DNA of 64,000 nucleotides from Betaproteobacteria bacterium. GTDB taxonomy: Bacteria; Pseudomonadota; Gammaproteobacteria; Burkholderiales; Burkholderiaceae_D. The DNA is taken from positions 1-64,000 of the forward strand of contig JANXTA010000114.1 in the NCBI GenBank assembly GCA_025356395.1. The letters run 5' to 3'. The translations under genes were made by a program, and so were the position numbers. Every line of letters begins with the position of its first letter. The first letter of the stretch is position 1. Below, piece by piece: positions 40,957-51,090 of the stretch. The notes below the pieces were generated by a model. The model did no database searches. It had not been told where the DNA came from and saw only the letters and a program-made list of their open reading frames with translations.

Positions 40957-42363
40957 ATGTTCAAGCGCCCGCATTCGCTCTACGACCCCTACAACGCCGA
41001 TCGGCCGTTGTTGTCGGGTTGCTCTTGCGGACGCCACGCCGACACGGCCGCCCACGACGCCGACCAGGCGAGCGCCATCGCCGAACTCCGGGCAAGGGCT
41101 TCGGATCCGGAGATGCTGTCGAACGACTTCGTCGAAGCTGCACTGGTCAAGGCGATCCTGCCCAACGAGAGCGTGAGGCGCCGCTTCATCAAGGCCGTGG
41201 GCATGGGCACCGCGATCTCTGCGGTCCAGAGCGTCCTGCCGTTTGGCGCGATGCAGGCGATGGCGCAGGAGAAAGGCGGCTCGATCGAGAAGCCCGACCT
41301 CAAGATCGGCTTCATCGCGATCACCTGCGCGACGCCGCTGATCATGGCCGACCCGCTGGGCTTCTACAAGAAACAGGGCCTCAACGTCACCTTGATGAAG
41401 ACCGCGGGATGGGCGCTGATCCGCGACCGCATGCTCAACAAGGAACTCGACGCCACGCATTTCCTGTCGCCGATGCCGCTGGCGATCTCGATGGGCGCCG
41501 GCTCGGTCGCGCAGCCGATGCGCGTGGCCACGATCCAGAACATCAACGGGCAGGCGATCACGCTGGCCCTCAAGCACAAGAACAACCGCGACCCCAAGAA
41601 CTGGAAAGGCTTCAAGTTCGCGATCCCGTTCGAGTACTCGATGCACAACTTCCTGCTGCGCTATTACCTGGCAGAGGCCGGCCTCAATCCCGACACCGAC
41701 GTGCAGTTGCGGGTCGTGCCGCCGCCCGAAATGGTGGCCAACCTGCGCGCCGGCAACATCGACGGCTTCCTCGGACCGGACCCGATCAACCAGCGCGCCG
41801 TGTACGACGAGGTCGGCTTCATCCACATCCTGTCGAAGGACATCTGGGACGGCCATCCGTGCTGCGCGTTCGGCGTCTCGGAAGACTTCGTCAAGCAGAA
41901 CCCCAACACCTTCGCCGCGCTCTATCGCTCGGTCCTCACCGCGTCGGCGATGGCGCATGAAGCCAAGAACCGCGAGTTGATCGCCAAGGTGATCTCGCCG
42001 GCGGCCTACCTCAACCAGCCCGAGGCGGTGGTCACGCAGGTGCTGACCGGCAAGTTCGCCGACGGCCTCGGCAACATCCAGAACGTGCCCGAGCGCGCCG
42101 ACTTCGATCCGGTGCCGTGGTACTCGATGGCCGTGTGGATGCTCACGCAGATGAAGCGCTGGGGCTACATCAAGGGCGACGTGCAATACAAGGACATCGC
42201 CGAGCGCGTGTTCCTGCTGACCGATGCGCGCAAGCGCATGAAGGAGCTGGGCGAGACCGCACCGGACAACGGTTACATGAAGTTCAAGGTCATGGGCAAG
42301 GAGTTCGACGCGATGAAGGCCGACGCCTACGTCGACAGCTTCGCCATCAAGAAGCTGGCCTGA
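40957..42363 (+). CDS. ABC transporter substrate-binding protein, CmpA/NrtA family (nitrate/bicarbonate/cyanate)
   Basis: CSCGRHAD N-terminal motif, RRRFIKAVGMGTAISAVQ Tat-like segment, DLKIGFIAITCATPLIMADPLGFYKKQGLNV. Confidence 0.88.
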   Translation: MFKRPHSLYDPYNADRPLLSGCSCGRHADTAAHDADQASAIAELRARASDPEMLSNDFVEAALVKAILPNESVRRRFIKAVGMGTAISAVQSVLPFGAMQAMAQEKGGSIEKPDLKIGFIAITCATPLIMADPLGFYKKQGLNVTLMKTAGWALIRDRMLNKELDATHFLSPMPLAISMGAGSVAQPMRVATIQNINGQAITLALKHKNNRDPKNWKGFKFAIPFEYSMHNFLLRYYLAEAGLNPDTDVQLRVVPPPEMVANLRAGNIDGFLGPDPINQRAVYDEVGFIHILSKDIWDGHPCCAFGVSEDFVKQNPNTFAALYRSVLTASAMAHEAKNRELIAKVISPAAYLNQPEAVVTQVLTGKFADGLGNIQNVPERADFDPVPWYSMAVWMLTQMKRWGYIKGDVQYKDIAERVFLLTDARKRMKELGETAPDNGYMKFKVMGKEFDAMKADAYVDSFAIKKLA

Positions 42364-42370
42364 GACCGCG

Positions 42371-43231
42371 ATGCACGCTTCCCTCAATGTCCGTGCCGGC
42401 GTGGTGTCGGCGCTGATCCTGCTCGCGATCCTCTTCGTCTGGCACTTCGCGACGGTGTCGGTCAAGGCCGACACCAGCACGGCCGGCATGACGCCCGAGC
42501 AGATCGAGTACCAAAAAATGATGGGCAAGGACGTGTCGTCGACCAAGACCACCGGCTTCCCGACGCCGCTGGACATCGGCGCGACGATCGTCAAGCAGCT
42601 CTCCGATCCGTTCTACGACCGCGGCCCGAACGACAAGGGCATCGCGTTGCAGCTCGCGTACTCACTCGCTCGCGTCGCGCTGGGCTTCGGCATCGCGATG
42701 CTTGTCGCGATCCCGCTCGGCTTCCTGATCGGCATGTCGCCGCTATTCCGTAAAGCGCTCGATCCATTCATCCAGGTGCTGAAGCCGATCTCGCCGCTCG
42801 CGTGGATGCCGCTCGCGCTGTACACCATCAAGGACTCGGCGATCTCGGGCATCTTCGTGATCTTCATCTGCTCGATCTGGCCGATGCTGATCAACACGGC
42901 GTTCGGCGTGGCGGCCGTGCGACGCGACTGGCTCAACGTCGCGAAGACGCTCGAAGTCCGGCCGCTGAGGCGCGCCTTCCAGGTGATCCTTCCCGCGGCG
43001 GCACCGACCATCGTGACCGGCATGCGCATCTCGATGGGCATCGCGTGGCTGGTGATCGTGGCCGCGGAGATGCTGGTCGGCGGAACGGGCATCGGCTACT
43101 TCGTGTGGAACGAATGGAACAACCTGTCGCTGACCAACGTAATTTTCGCGGTGCTGCTGATCGGGGTGTTCGGGATGCTGCTGGACCTGATGTTCGCGCG
43201 GTTCCAGAAGTGGGTGACCTATGTGGAGTGA
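42371..43231 (+). CDS. ABC transporter permease (NrtB/CynB-type)
   Basis: LIGMSPLFRKALDPFIQVLKPISPLAWMPLALY; GMRISMGIAWLVIVAAEMLVGGTGIGYFVWNEWN. Confidence 0.9.
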   Translation: MHASLNVRAGVVSALILLAILFVWHFATVSVKADTSTAGMTPEQIEYQKMMGKDVSSTKTTGFPTPLDIGATIVKQLSDPFYDRGPNDKGIALQLAYSLARVALGFGIAMLVAIPLGFLIGMSPLFRKALDPFIQVLKPISPLAWMPLALYTIKDSAISGIFVIFICSIWPMLINTAFGVAAVRRDWLNVAKTLEVRPLRRAFQVILPAAAPTIVTGMRISMGIAWLVIVAAEMLVGGTGIGYFVWNEWNNLSLTNVIFAVLLIGVFGMLLDLMFARFQKWVTYVE

Positions 43232-43249
43232 TCGCGTGAAGGCGACGTC

Positions 43250-44125
43250 GTGAGCTTCCTGAAAATCGAGAACCTCTCCAAGCGCTATGCCCCTGCCCTT
43301 CCACCCGTCTTCGAGAAGGTCAACTTCGCCGTCGAGCGCGGCGAGTTCGTCTGCATCGTCGGGCACTCGGGCTGCGGCAAGTCGACCATCCTCAACGTTC
43401 TCGCGGGCCTCGAGTCGCCGACCTCCGGCTATGCCTACATGGACGGCAAGGAGATCACGGGACCCAGCCTCGATCGTGGCGTGGTTTTCCAGAGCCACGC
43501 GCTGATGCCGTGGCTCACGGTCCGCAGGAACGTCGGCTTTGCGGTGCGTTCACGCTGGCCGGCATGGAGCGCGGCACAGTTGAACCAGCACGTCGAACGC
43601 TTCGTCGCGATGGTCGGACTCACGCATGCCCTCGACAAGAAACCATCGGAGCTGTCGGGGGGCATGAAGCAGCGCGTGGGCATCGCCCGCGCCTTCGCGA
43701 TCCAGCCCAAGATGCTGCTCCTCGACGAGCCTTTCGGCGCGCTCGACGCCCTCACGCGCGGCACGATCCAGGACGAACTGCTGAGCATCGTGCAGGCCGC
43801 GCACCAGACCGTGTTCATGATCACGCACGATGTCGACGAGGCGATCCTGCTCGCTGACAAGATCCTGCTGATGAGCAACGGTCCGCATGCCCGCGTCGCC
43901 GAGATCGTCCGCAACACGATGCCACGCGATCGGGTGCGTGCCACCGTCCACCATGACCCGCAGTACTACCTGATCCGCAACCACCTCGTCGACTTCCTCG
44001 TCAATCGCTCGAAGCTGATCCAGGCCGGTGCCAGCGACAGCGTCGGCGAGGTGCCGGTCGTCGTCGAACCCGGCCTCGCAGCGAGCGACGCCGAACTTGC
44101 CATCGCACAAGCGGCCGCTGCCTGA
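43250..44125 (+). CDS. ABC transporter ATP-binding protein (NrtD/CynD-type)
   Basis: Walker A GHSGCGKST, signature LSGGMKQRVGIARAF, Walker B LLLDEPFGALD. Confidence 0.93.
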   Translation: MSFLKIENLSKRYAPALPPVFEKVNFAVERGEFVCIVGHSGCGKSTILNVLAGLESPTSGYAYMDGKEITGPSLDRGVVFQSHALMPWLTVRRNVGFAVRSRWPAWSAAQLNQHVERFVAMVGLTHALDKKPSELSGGMKQRVGIARAFAIQPKMLLLDEPFGALDALTRGTIQDELLSIVQAAHQTVFMITHDVDEAILLADKILLMSNGPHARVAEIVRNTMPRDRVRATVHHDPQYYLIRNHLVDFLVNRSKLIQAGASDSVGEVPVVVEPGLAASDAELAIAQAAAA

Positions 44126-44162
44126 CGCGGCCACCCATCCTTCATCCACAGGAGACACCAGC

Positions 44163-44618
44163 ATGACCACGATCACCGACCGCACGCAGGTCACCGGAAT
44201 GATCCTCGCCGCCAAGGTCACCAAAGGCATCAAGTGGGCCGACGTGGCCACGAAAATCGGCCTCAGCAAGGAATGGACGACGGCAGCCTGCCTGGGCCAG
44301 ATGACATTCACCAAGCCACAGGCCGAGACCATCGGCACACTGTTCGGGCTGAGCGACGAGGCAATCGCGTGGTTGCAGATCGTTCCGTACAAGGGTTCGC
44401 TGCCGACGGCGGTGCCGACCGACCCGCTGATCTATCGCTGGTACGAGATGGTCAACGTCTACGGCACGACCATCAAGGCGCTGATCCACGAGGAGTTCGG
44501 CGACGGCATCATGAGCGCGATCGACTTCTCGATGGATATCCAGCGCGAGCCGGATCCGAAGGGCGACCGCGTGCACGTCGTGCTGTCCGGCAAGTTCCTG
44601 CCTTACAAGACCTACTGA
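44163..44618 (+). CDS. cynS: Cyanate hydratase (cyanase)
   Basis: KGIKWADVATKIGLSKEWTTAACLGQM; IYRWYEMVNVYGTTIKALIHEEFGDGIMSAIDFSM. Confidence 0.95.
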   Translation: MTTITDRTQVTGMILAAKVTKGIKWADVATKIGLSKEWTTAACLGQMTFTKPQAETIGTLFGLSDEAIAWLQIVPYKGSLPTAVPTDPLIYRWYEMVNVYGTTIKALIHEEFGDGIMSAIDFSMDIQREPDPKGDRVHVVLSGKFLPYKTY

Positions 44619-44620
44619 TC

Positions 44621-44644
44621 GACAAGGCCTGCCGAGGCCTTGTC
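44621..44644. terminator. Bidirectional hairpin gacaaggcct-gccg-aggccttgtc
   Basis: Perfect 10-bp stem with 4-nt loop between convergent genes (cynS + and lipoprotein -). Confidence 0.7.
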
Positions 44645-44652
44645 AATCCGCA

Positions 44653-45003
44653 TCACTTGACCTTGGTGGGTTCGGTCGTGTTGGTGGTGTTGGGCTGACC
44701 CGACTTGTCGGGATCGGAGGTCGCCGGGTTCGGCGCCGTGCCGCTGGGCGGTGTCGTGGGCGAATTCGTCGTATCGGTCGTGCCGGCCGGCGGGGTCGCG
44801 TTGTCGGGCGCCGTGGTCGCGGTAGCGCCTCTGCCCATCGAGCTCGATGCCGGGGGAGAAGTCGGCGACGTCACCGGGTTGCCGCTCGGCTGGGTCGACG
44901 GCCCGGACATCGCGCCGCCAGGGGCAGGCTGGTCGGACTTGGTGCACGCGCCGAGTGCGGCGACGGTGGCGGCGATCGCCAGCCATTGGATCGAACGGTT
45001 CAT
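44653..45003 (-). CDS. Pro/Thr-rich low-complexity putative lipoprotein
   Basis: Lipobox ALGACTKSDQ followed by Pro/Thr/Ser/Asn-rich sequence. Confidence 0.65.
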   Translation of the reverse strand: MNRSIQWLAIAATVAALGACTKSDQPAPGGAMSGPSTQPSGNPVTSPTSPPASSSMGRGATATTAPDNATPPAGTTDTTNSPTTPPSGTAPNPATSDPDKSGQPNTTNTTEPTKVK

Positions 45004-45135
45004 GGGTGTGTCTCCTTCGAGTGGGTGTGCCCAAAGGGTGCGCCGCGCCCGACGGCGCTCTTCGTCGGCTGATGCCGCATCGAACCGTCGGCAAGGGTGG
45101 GAGGCCGTCGCCGGACTCCCCCCCGCTTCAGGCGC

Positions 45136-46083
45136 TCACGAGGTCAGGAAGCCGCGAATCAGTCCGTTGACCCGGTCGGGCTGCTCATGGACGACCCAGT
45201 GCGATCCCTCGCGGATGCGCTCGATCTTCAGGTCGCCGCAGACCTGATCGAGTCCGTCGATCAGGCCGGTCGTCAACGCGCGATCGGTCTCGCCCCAGAT
45301 CACGCGGGTCGGCACCTTGACCTGCCACTCCGCGGCCGGCGGCAGAGAGCGTGCCGGATCGTCTCTGGTCGGCGGGTGCAGCGGCGTCGCGCGATAGAAG
45401 TTGCAGCCGCCGGTCATCGCATGCGACGACGTCCCGTCCGGCTTCGCCGCGCCGGGCACCGACCACATCGCGTGATAGCGCGCCCGCACCTCGGGCGTGT
45501 ACCAGGCCGGTTTGACGCCCGCCTCGTCGTCGAGGAAGCGTTCGACGACCTCGAAGTCGTTGGCCACCAGGCCTTCTTCGGAGCCTGGCCCGCGCAACCA
45601 GTTCATGTAGGCCGAAGCGGCCTGCTGCACCGGGTTGGTCGCGAGTTCGCGCATGAACAGCCAGGGGTGCGGCGAGTTGACGACGACCAGTCGTTCGACC
45701 ATCTCTGGATGAAAGATGCCGAGATGCCAGCCGACCGCGCCGCCCCAGTCGTGGCAGGCGACGATGGCGGACGTGTAGCCGAGGAATTCGATCAACAGCC
45801 GGATGTCCTCGGCGATGTGCTTGATGTGGTACGCCTCGACAGCGACCGGCTTTGCCGAGAGGTTGAAGCCGCGCAGGTCGGGCGCGACGGCGAAATGATC
45901 GTTACCGAACTCGGCGAGTTGCGCCTCCCACGTGAACCAGGCTTCGGGAAAGCCGTGCAGGAAGATCATCAACGGCCGGCCGGCTGCCACACCCGCACTC
46001 GCGTAGTGCAGGCGCGTGCCGTTCGCGAGATCGGCGTACTGGCCGTCCTCGATGCGTGCCTTGCCCGCAGCCGGCGCGTTCAT
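45136..46083 (-). CDS. Alpha/beta hydrolase (epoxide-hydrolase-like)
   Basis: FLHGFPEAWFTWEAQL, ACHDWGGAVGWHLG, EGSHWVVHEQPDRV. Confidence 0.9.
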   Translation of the reverse strand: MNAPAAGKARIEDGQYADLANGTRLHYASAGVAAGRPLMIFLHGFPEAWFTWEAQLAEFGNDHFAVAPDLRGFNLSAKPVAVEAYHIKHIAEDIRLLIEFLGYTSAIVACHDWGGAVGWHLGIFHPEMVERLVVVNSPHPWLFMRELATNPVQQAASAYMNWLRGPGSEEGLVANDFEVVERFLDDEAGVKPAWYTPEVRARYHAMWSVPGAAKPDGTSSHAMTGGCNFYRATPLHPPTRDDPARSLPPAAEWQVKVPTRVIWGETDRALTTGLIDGLDQVCGDLKIERIREGSHWVVHEQPDRVNGLIRGFLTS

Positions 46084-47009
46084 GCGTTGCCGCCCGCGAC
46101 CTGCGCCGCGATCGTGGACATCGCCTCGCGCAGGCGCGTGCGCACATCGGGTCGTGCGGCGAACGGATCGCTCGGGTTGTGCATGCCGACGATGTCCTTC
46201 ATGCGCGTCTCGACGTTGCCGAGCGCGTGCGGGTGCGAGAACACGTAGAACTGGTCATCCTTGATGGCCTCGAACACGGTGGCCGCGAAGTCCGCAGCCG
46301 TGACCTTGCCCGACCCCACGGCCTTGGCCGACATCATTTGCTGCGCGCGCTTCGATGCACTCGACGCCTCGCCGCTGACGTCGGCCGGTGCGTTGCGATG
46401 CGACTGGCTGATGCCGGTGGGCACGAAATAAGGACAGGCAACCGTCGTGCCGATCGGTGCCTCGATCAGCGCGAGGTCCTGGAACAGCGTCTCGGCGATC
46501 GAGACCACCGCGTGCTTCGAGACGTTGTAGATGCCCATGTTGGGCGCGTTGAGCAGGCCGGCCATCGACGCCGTGTTGACGATGTGGCCGGTGAAGGCCG
46601 GATCGGCCTTTGCGCTGGCCAGCATGCGCGGTACAAACGAGCGCAGGCCGTGGATCACGCCCCACAGGTTGACCCCGAGCACCCATTCCCAGTCGCGGAT
46701 GGTGTTCTCCCAGATCAGGCCGCCCGATCCGACACCCGCGTTGTTGAACAGCAGGTGCGTCGCACCGAAGGTCGCCTCGGTCTCGACCGCGAGCGCTTCG
46801 ATCTGCTCTGCCTTCGACACGTCGACTTGGCGGGCGAGGACCTTCGCGCCCCTCGCTTCGAGCTCGGCACGCACCGTGTCGAGCGCGTCCTGCTGGACGT
46901 CCGCGATGACGACGTTCATGTCGAGTCCCGCCGCGAGGTGCGCGAACTCGCGGCCGAAGCCGCTGCCGCCACCGGTGATGACCGCGGTGCGGCCTGCGAA
47001 GTCCTTCAT
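46080..47009 (-). CDS. SDR family oxidoreductase
   Basis: AVITGGGSGFGREFA; LFNNAGVGSGG; YNVSKHAVV. Confidence 0.92.
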   Translation of the reverse strand: MKDFAGRTAVITGGGSGFGREFAHLAAGLDMNVVIADVQQDALDTVRAELEARGAKVLARQVDVSKAEQIEALAVETEATFGATHLLFNNAGVGSGGLIWENTIRDWEWVLGVNLWGVIHGLRSFVPRMLASAKADPAFTGHIVNTASMAGLLNAPNMGIYNVSKHAVVSIAETLFQDLALIEAPIGTTVACPYFVPTGISQSHRNAPADVSGEASSASKRAQQMMSAKAVGSGKVTAADFAATVFEAIKDDQFYVFSHPHALGNVETRMKDIVGMHNPSDPFAARPDVRTRLREAMSTIAAQVAGGNA

Positions 47010-47046
47010 CGTGTTCTCCTGTTTTCTTCTGGGTGTCGATCGGTGC

Positions 47047-47526
47047 TTACCTGGACGGGAGGCGCATCTGGACGTGGTCGATGTCGTCCTCGACGTAGGG
47101 CTCGCCTTCGGTCCGAAACTGCAGCGAGCGATAGAAAGGTTCGAGCCGGAGTTGCGCGTTGATGACGAGGTCCGCACCGGGCCATTCATCCTGCGAGCGG
47201 ACGATGCCTTCGTCCATCAGGGCACGCCCTATGCCCCGGCGCCGCAGCGTGGGCGCCGTGACGACCCGGCCGATCGACGGCTCGGGATATTTCACATCGG
47301 GATCGAGGCAACGCAGATAGGCCGCAAGCAACGGACGGCCTTCGTAGGTCGTGTGGCCCAGCAGGTGCCATGACGAACCATCGCAACCGTCGGCATCGAG
47401 GAAGACGCACTGCTGCTCGACCACGAAGACTTCGCTGCGCAGGGCAAGCAGGTCGTAGACCTCGACGCCCGACAACGCGGCGAACCGCTTCCAGCTCCAG
47501 ACCAGTGCTGCCACCGCAGCGGTCAT
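47047..47526 (-). CDS. ElaA-like GNAT acetyltransferase
   Basis: YDLLALRSEVFVVEQQCVFLDADGCD...GRVVTAPTLRRRGIGRALM. Confidence 0.88.
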   Translation of the reverse strand: MTAAVAALVWSWKRFAALSGVEVYDLLALRSEVFVVEQQCVFLDADGCDGSSWHLLGHTTYEGRPLLAAYLRCLDPDVKYPEPSIGRVVTAPTLRRRGIGRALMDEGIVRSQDEWPGADLVINAQLRLEPFYRSLQFRTEGEPYVEDDIDHVQMRLPSR

Positions 47527-48491
47527 GCTGCTTTCTTCAACTCGAATCCGAGCCGCGGGAAATGCACGATCAGTTCGCCGACGCGATCGTCGAAGCGGCG
47601 GATGGCGAGCTCGTCGCGCAACGCCATCACGAGTTCGCCCTGGCTCGGGTCGCATCCCGTGTCGGTCGGCGTGACGACGACCTGCTGGCCGAGCGCGATG
47701 CCATGCGTGTCGCTGTAGAACTCGGCTTCGATCTCCTGCGGCTCTTCATCGGACGCATGGCGCAGCGCGGCTTCGCTGGTCATGTCGGCATGCGGCGGCT
47801 GCACCAGCCGACGCATCCGCTCGTACCAGCTCACCACGTGCGGAAAGTCGTCGATGATCGAACCGAGCGGACCGGCACGACGGATGAACCACAAGCAGTG
47901 ATAGATCGAGAAGTCCGCGATCGAGGCGGCGAAGCCGAGCAGCCACACGCGGTCGTCGATCAGCATCGTCTCGAAACGTCGCAGGTAGATCAGCAGCGCC
48001 GCGGTTGCGTCGGCGGCGCGCATGCGATGCATCTGGCCGCGGAACAGCGCGCGGTCTTCCGCGAACGCCTTGCGTTCTTCGGGAGACTTGGTGGCGAGGA
48101 ACACCGCAGCGCCTTCGGGCTGGAAGACGTAGGCCGCCACGGTCCAGAACAGCGTCGAATCGGCCCACTGCGCGAGGAAGCGAGCGGTGCCGACGGTCTC
48201 GGGCGGGAAGATCGCGGGCGTCGGCACGAGGCGTTCGAGCACCTCGGAAATCAGCGCGGTGTCGCAGTAGATGTGCGCGCCGATCTGCAGCACCGGCGTC
48301 TTGCGATAGCCACCGGTCAGCGCGACCAGGTCGGGCTTGGGTAACACTTCGGGAATCTCGACCGAGGTCCACGGCACGTCCTTGAAGCTCAGGATCGCCC
48401 TGATCTTTTCCGAGAAGGGCGACGTCGAGTAGTGATGGAGGATCAACTGATCGACATGCACGATCTGACTGTCGGAAAAGGAAGGATTCAT
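47523..48491 (-). CDS. Glutathione S-transferase family protein
   Basis: LILHHYSTSPFSEKIRAILSFKDVPWTSVEIP...TPVLQIGAHIYCDTALISEVLE. Confidence 0.85.
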   Translation of the reverse strand: MNPSFSDSQIVHVDQLILHHYSTSPFSEKIRAILSFKDVPWTSVEIPEVLPKPDLVALTGGYRKTPVLQIGAHIYCDTALISEVLERLVPTPAIFPPETVGTARFLAQWADSTLFWTVAAYVFQPEGAAVFLATKSPEERKAFAEDRALFRGQMHRMRAADATAALLIYLRRFETMLIDDRVWLLGFAASIADFSIYHCLWFIRRAGPLGSIIDDFPHVVSWYERMRRLVQPPHADMTSEAALRHASDEEPQEIEAEFYSDTHGIALGQQVVVTPTDTGCDPSQGELVMALRDELAIRRFDDRVGELIVHFPRLGFELKKAA

Positions 48492-48552
48492 TGGTGCTTG
48501 ATGGCCGATCGGGGTTGAAGGAAAGAAGTCCGGCTGCCTGGATCGAGGAGAG

Positions 48553-49395
48553 TCAGTCGAGCAGGTCCGGCTGTTCCTTGACGATGCGCGCGTATAGCGG
48601 CTGGAACTGGAACCAGCCCGCGAACGGACTGCCGACGATGCCGAAGGACTGACGCGCGGAAGCCTCGCTGATCTGCTTCGGAGCGACGCCGCTGCGCGCC
48701 GCGGCCGCCTCGGCCAGCAGCTGCACCTGACACGAGCGCTCCATCGTGATGAACCACCACACCGCCTCGTCGACCGTCTTGCCGACGGTGATCAGGCCAT
48801 GGTTGGCGAGGATCGCGGCCTTGCCCTGGCCGAGCGCTGTCGCGATGCGTTCGCCTTCGTCGAGGTCGACCGCCACGCCGCCGAAGTCGTCGTACACCGC
48901 ATGGTCGTTGTAGAAGGCACAGGCGTCCTGCGTCAGCGGCGCGAGCGTCGTGCCGAGCGTCGAGAACGCGCGTCCGTAGGTGGAGTGCGAATGCGCCGCA
49001 CCGATCACGTCGGGACGCGCGCCATGGACACGCGAGTGGATCACGAAAGCCGCGGTGTTGACCGGATGGTGGCCCTCGACGACGTTGCCGTCGTGGTCGC
49101 AGCGGATCAGGTTGGAGACGTTGACCTGGCTGAAGTGGACGCCGAAGGGATTGACCCAGAACGTGTCGGTGAACTCGGGGTCGCGCGCTGTGATGTGCCC
49201 GGCCACGCCTTCGTCGAAGCCGAACTTCGAGAACAGTCGGAAGCCCGCTGCGAGGCGCTGCTTGCGATGCAGACGTTCCTCGGCGGTGGTCGCGAAGACC
49301 GGCGGCATCGGCAGGACGCCGCGGCCGGCCATCCCCTTGACGGGTGCGGGTGGGACGTCGTCGGCGCGCGGGGCAAGGCGTTCGGGTGCGTTCAT
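48553..49395 (-). CDS. Class II aldolase/adducin family protein
   Basis: GVAGHITARDPEFTDTFWVNPFG; AAHSHSTYGRAFSTLG; ILANHGLITVGKTVDEA. Confidence 0.9.
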   Translation of the reverse strand: MNAPERLAPRADDVPPAPVKGMAGRGVLPMPPVFATTAEERLHRKQRLAAGFRLFSKFGFDEGVAGHITARDPEFTDTFWVNPFGVHFSQVNVSNLIRCDHDGNVVEGHHPVNTAAFVIHSRVHGARPDVIGAAHSHSTYGRAFSTLGTTLAPLTQDACAFYNDHAVYDDFGGVAVDLDEGERIATALGQGKAAILANHGLITVGKTVDEAVWWFITMERSCQVQLLAEAAAARSGVAPKQISEASARQSFGIVGSPFAGWFQFQPLYARIVKEQPDLLD

Positions 49396-49548
49396 GAAAA
49401 TCTCCTGGTGCGCTGGTTGGAGGCCGCGTTCGTCACTGCATTTGAAACGGTCCTGGCGTCCGAACCGGCATAGTGGCCGAGCGTGCCGTAGGTTGGCATC
49501 GAAGACCAGCATCCCATGCGATCGCGGCCTTCCTGCATCATGCGGGCG

Positions 49549-50565
49549 TCAGAACAACTTGACGAGCTGCTTTCCGAAGTTGCGCCCCTTGAGCAAACCC
49601 ATGAACGCTTCGGGTGCCGCTTCGACTCCATCGGCGATGGACTCGCGATACTTGAGCCGTCCCGTCGCGACCAGGATGCCGAGTTCCTTCAGGCCCTGCG
49701 GCCACAGGGGCAGATGGTCCGAGACGATGAATCCCTGCATCTTGAAGCGCGCGACCAGGAACATCGCCGGGTTCTCGATCGGCACCTGGCCATCCGCATC
49801 GTCGTAGCCGGAGATCAGGCCGCACATCGCGACGCGCGCGAACGGGTTGAGGCGCGCGAGGACGGTGTTCATCACGACCCCGCCCACGTTCTCGAAATAG
49901 CCGTCGACCCCCGCGGGCGTCGCCTCGGCGAGCATCTTCGCCAGCATCTTGCGATCGGGAGCGGCCTTGTAGTCGATGCACGCATCGAAGCCGAGTTCCT
50001 CGACGACGTAGCGACACTTCTCCACGCCGCCCGCGATGCCGACCGTGCGGCATCCGCCCAGGCGCGCGAGCTGACCAACGACGCTGCCGACCGCGCCGCT
50101 GGCCGCGCTGACGACGATGGTCTCGCCGGCTTTCGGCTCGATCACCTTGTTGAGGCCGTACCACGCGGTCATGCCGGGCATGCCCACCGATCCGAGATAG
50201 GCCGACTCCGGGACGTGCGAAGTGTCGACGCGCATCAGGCCGGCGCCGTCGGAGCAACCGTACTCGGACCAGCCGTACATGCCGACGACGGTCTCGCCCG
50301 CGATGAACTTGGGGTTGTGGGATTCGACCACGACCCCGACGGTCGCACCGATCATGGTGTCGCCGATCGGCTGCGGGATCGCATACGACTTGGACTCGTT
50401 CATCCGTCCGCGCATGTACGGATCGAGCGACAGGTAATGGTTACGGACCAGCACCTGGCCCTCGCCCGCCTTCGGCACGGGCTGGGTATCGAGACGAAAG
50501 TGCTGCAGCATCACGGCGCCTTCGGGACGGGCTGCCAGCACGATGCGGCGATAGGTTTCGGTCAT
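49549..50565 (-). CDS. NADP-dependent oxidoreductase (MDR, leukotriene B4 reductase-like)
   Basis: VRNHYLSLDPYMRGRM; VSAASGAVGSVVGQLARLGGCRTVGIAGG; YFENVGG. Confidence 0.92.
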   Translation of the reverse strand: MTETYRRIVLAARPEGAVMLQHFRLDTQPVPKAGEGQVLVRNHYLSLDPYMRGRMNESKSYAIPQPIGDTMIGATVGVVVESHNPKFIAGETVVGMYGWSEYGCSDGAGLMRVDTSHVPESAYLGSVGMPGMTAWYGLNKVIEPKAGETIVVSAASGAVGSVVGQLARLGGCRTVGIAGGVEKCRYVVEELGFDACIDYKAAPDRKMLAKMLAEATPAGVDGYFENVGGVVMNTVLARLNPFARVAMCGLISGYDDADGQVPIENPAMFLVARFKMQGFIVSDHLPLWPQGLKELGILVATGRLKYRESIADGVEAAPEAFMGLLKGRNFGKQLVKLF

Positions 50566-50634
50566 GCGGTCTCCTGGAATTCCTTGGATGGATGCGATCG
50601 ATCGAGGGCCGACCGCCTGAGGCTTTTCACGGGT

Positions 50635-51090
50635 TCAGCCGCCGTCGCCGCCCCCAGCCTGCGGCGCCGTCGACAGTCGACGACTGGCGCCTTCAAGTCG
50701 CTTCAAAGTCTTGAAAGTGCCCATCGCCTTCGCGATCAGGCGCTCGTCCGAGTCGCGGACCTCGCCTTCGCAGAACGTCATCGTCGTCGAACGATGGAAG
50801 GCACGGCCGGTGGCCGTCAGCGTCGTGCCGGCCGGGCCGGGTTGCAGGAAGCTGGTCTTCATCTCGACGGTGACGCCACCGCGCGCGTCGGGGTCGAGCG
50901 AGCGGCCCGAGATCGCCATCGCGATGTCCAGCATCGTCATGATCACGCCGCCGTGCGCGACGTTCCAGCTGTTGAGATGCCGGCGCAAGAGGACGAGCTG
51001 GACCCGGCTCTCGCCGCGCGGGGCATCGAGGATGTCGATGCCGAGATCGTCGATGAAGGGAACGTCGACGCGGGTCAGCGGAGTGGACAT
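50635..51090 (-). CDS. PaaI-type hotdog thioesterase
   Basis: LNSWNVAHGGVIMTMLDIAMAISGR...VTVEMKTSFLQPGPAGTTLTATGRAFHR. Confidence 0.85.
   Translation of the reverse strand: MSTPLTRVDVPFIDDLGIDILDAPRGESRVQLVLLRRHLNSWNVAHGGVIMTMLDIAMAISGRSLDPDARGGVTVEMKTSFLQPGPAGTTLTATGRAFHRSTTMTFCEGEVRDSDERLIAKAMGTFKTLKRLEGASRRLSTAPQAGGGDGG

Noticed and set aside
40693-42594. 633-aa minus-strand ORF opposite the cyanate transporter genes
   Set aside because: Composition artefact; opposite strand has a conserved substrate-binding protein.
44653-45003. Possible tandem repeat in Pro/Thr-rich ORF
   Set aside because: Low-complexity linker of a lipoprotein; no regular unit length.
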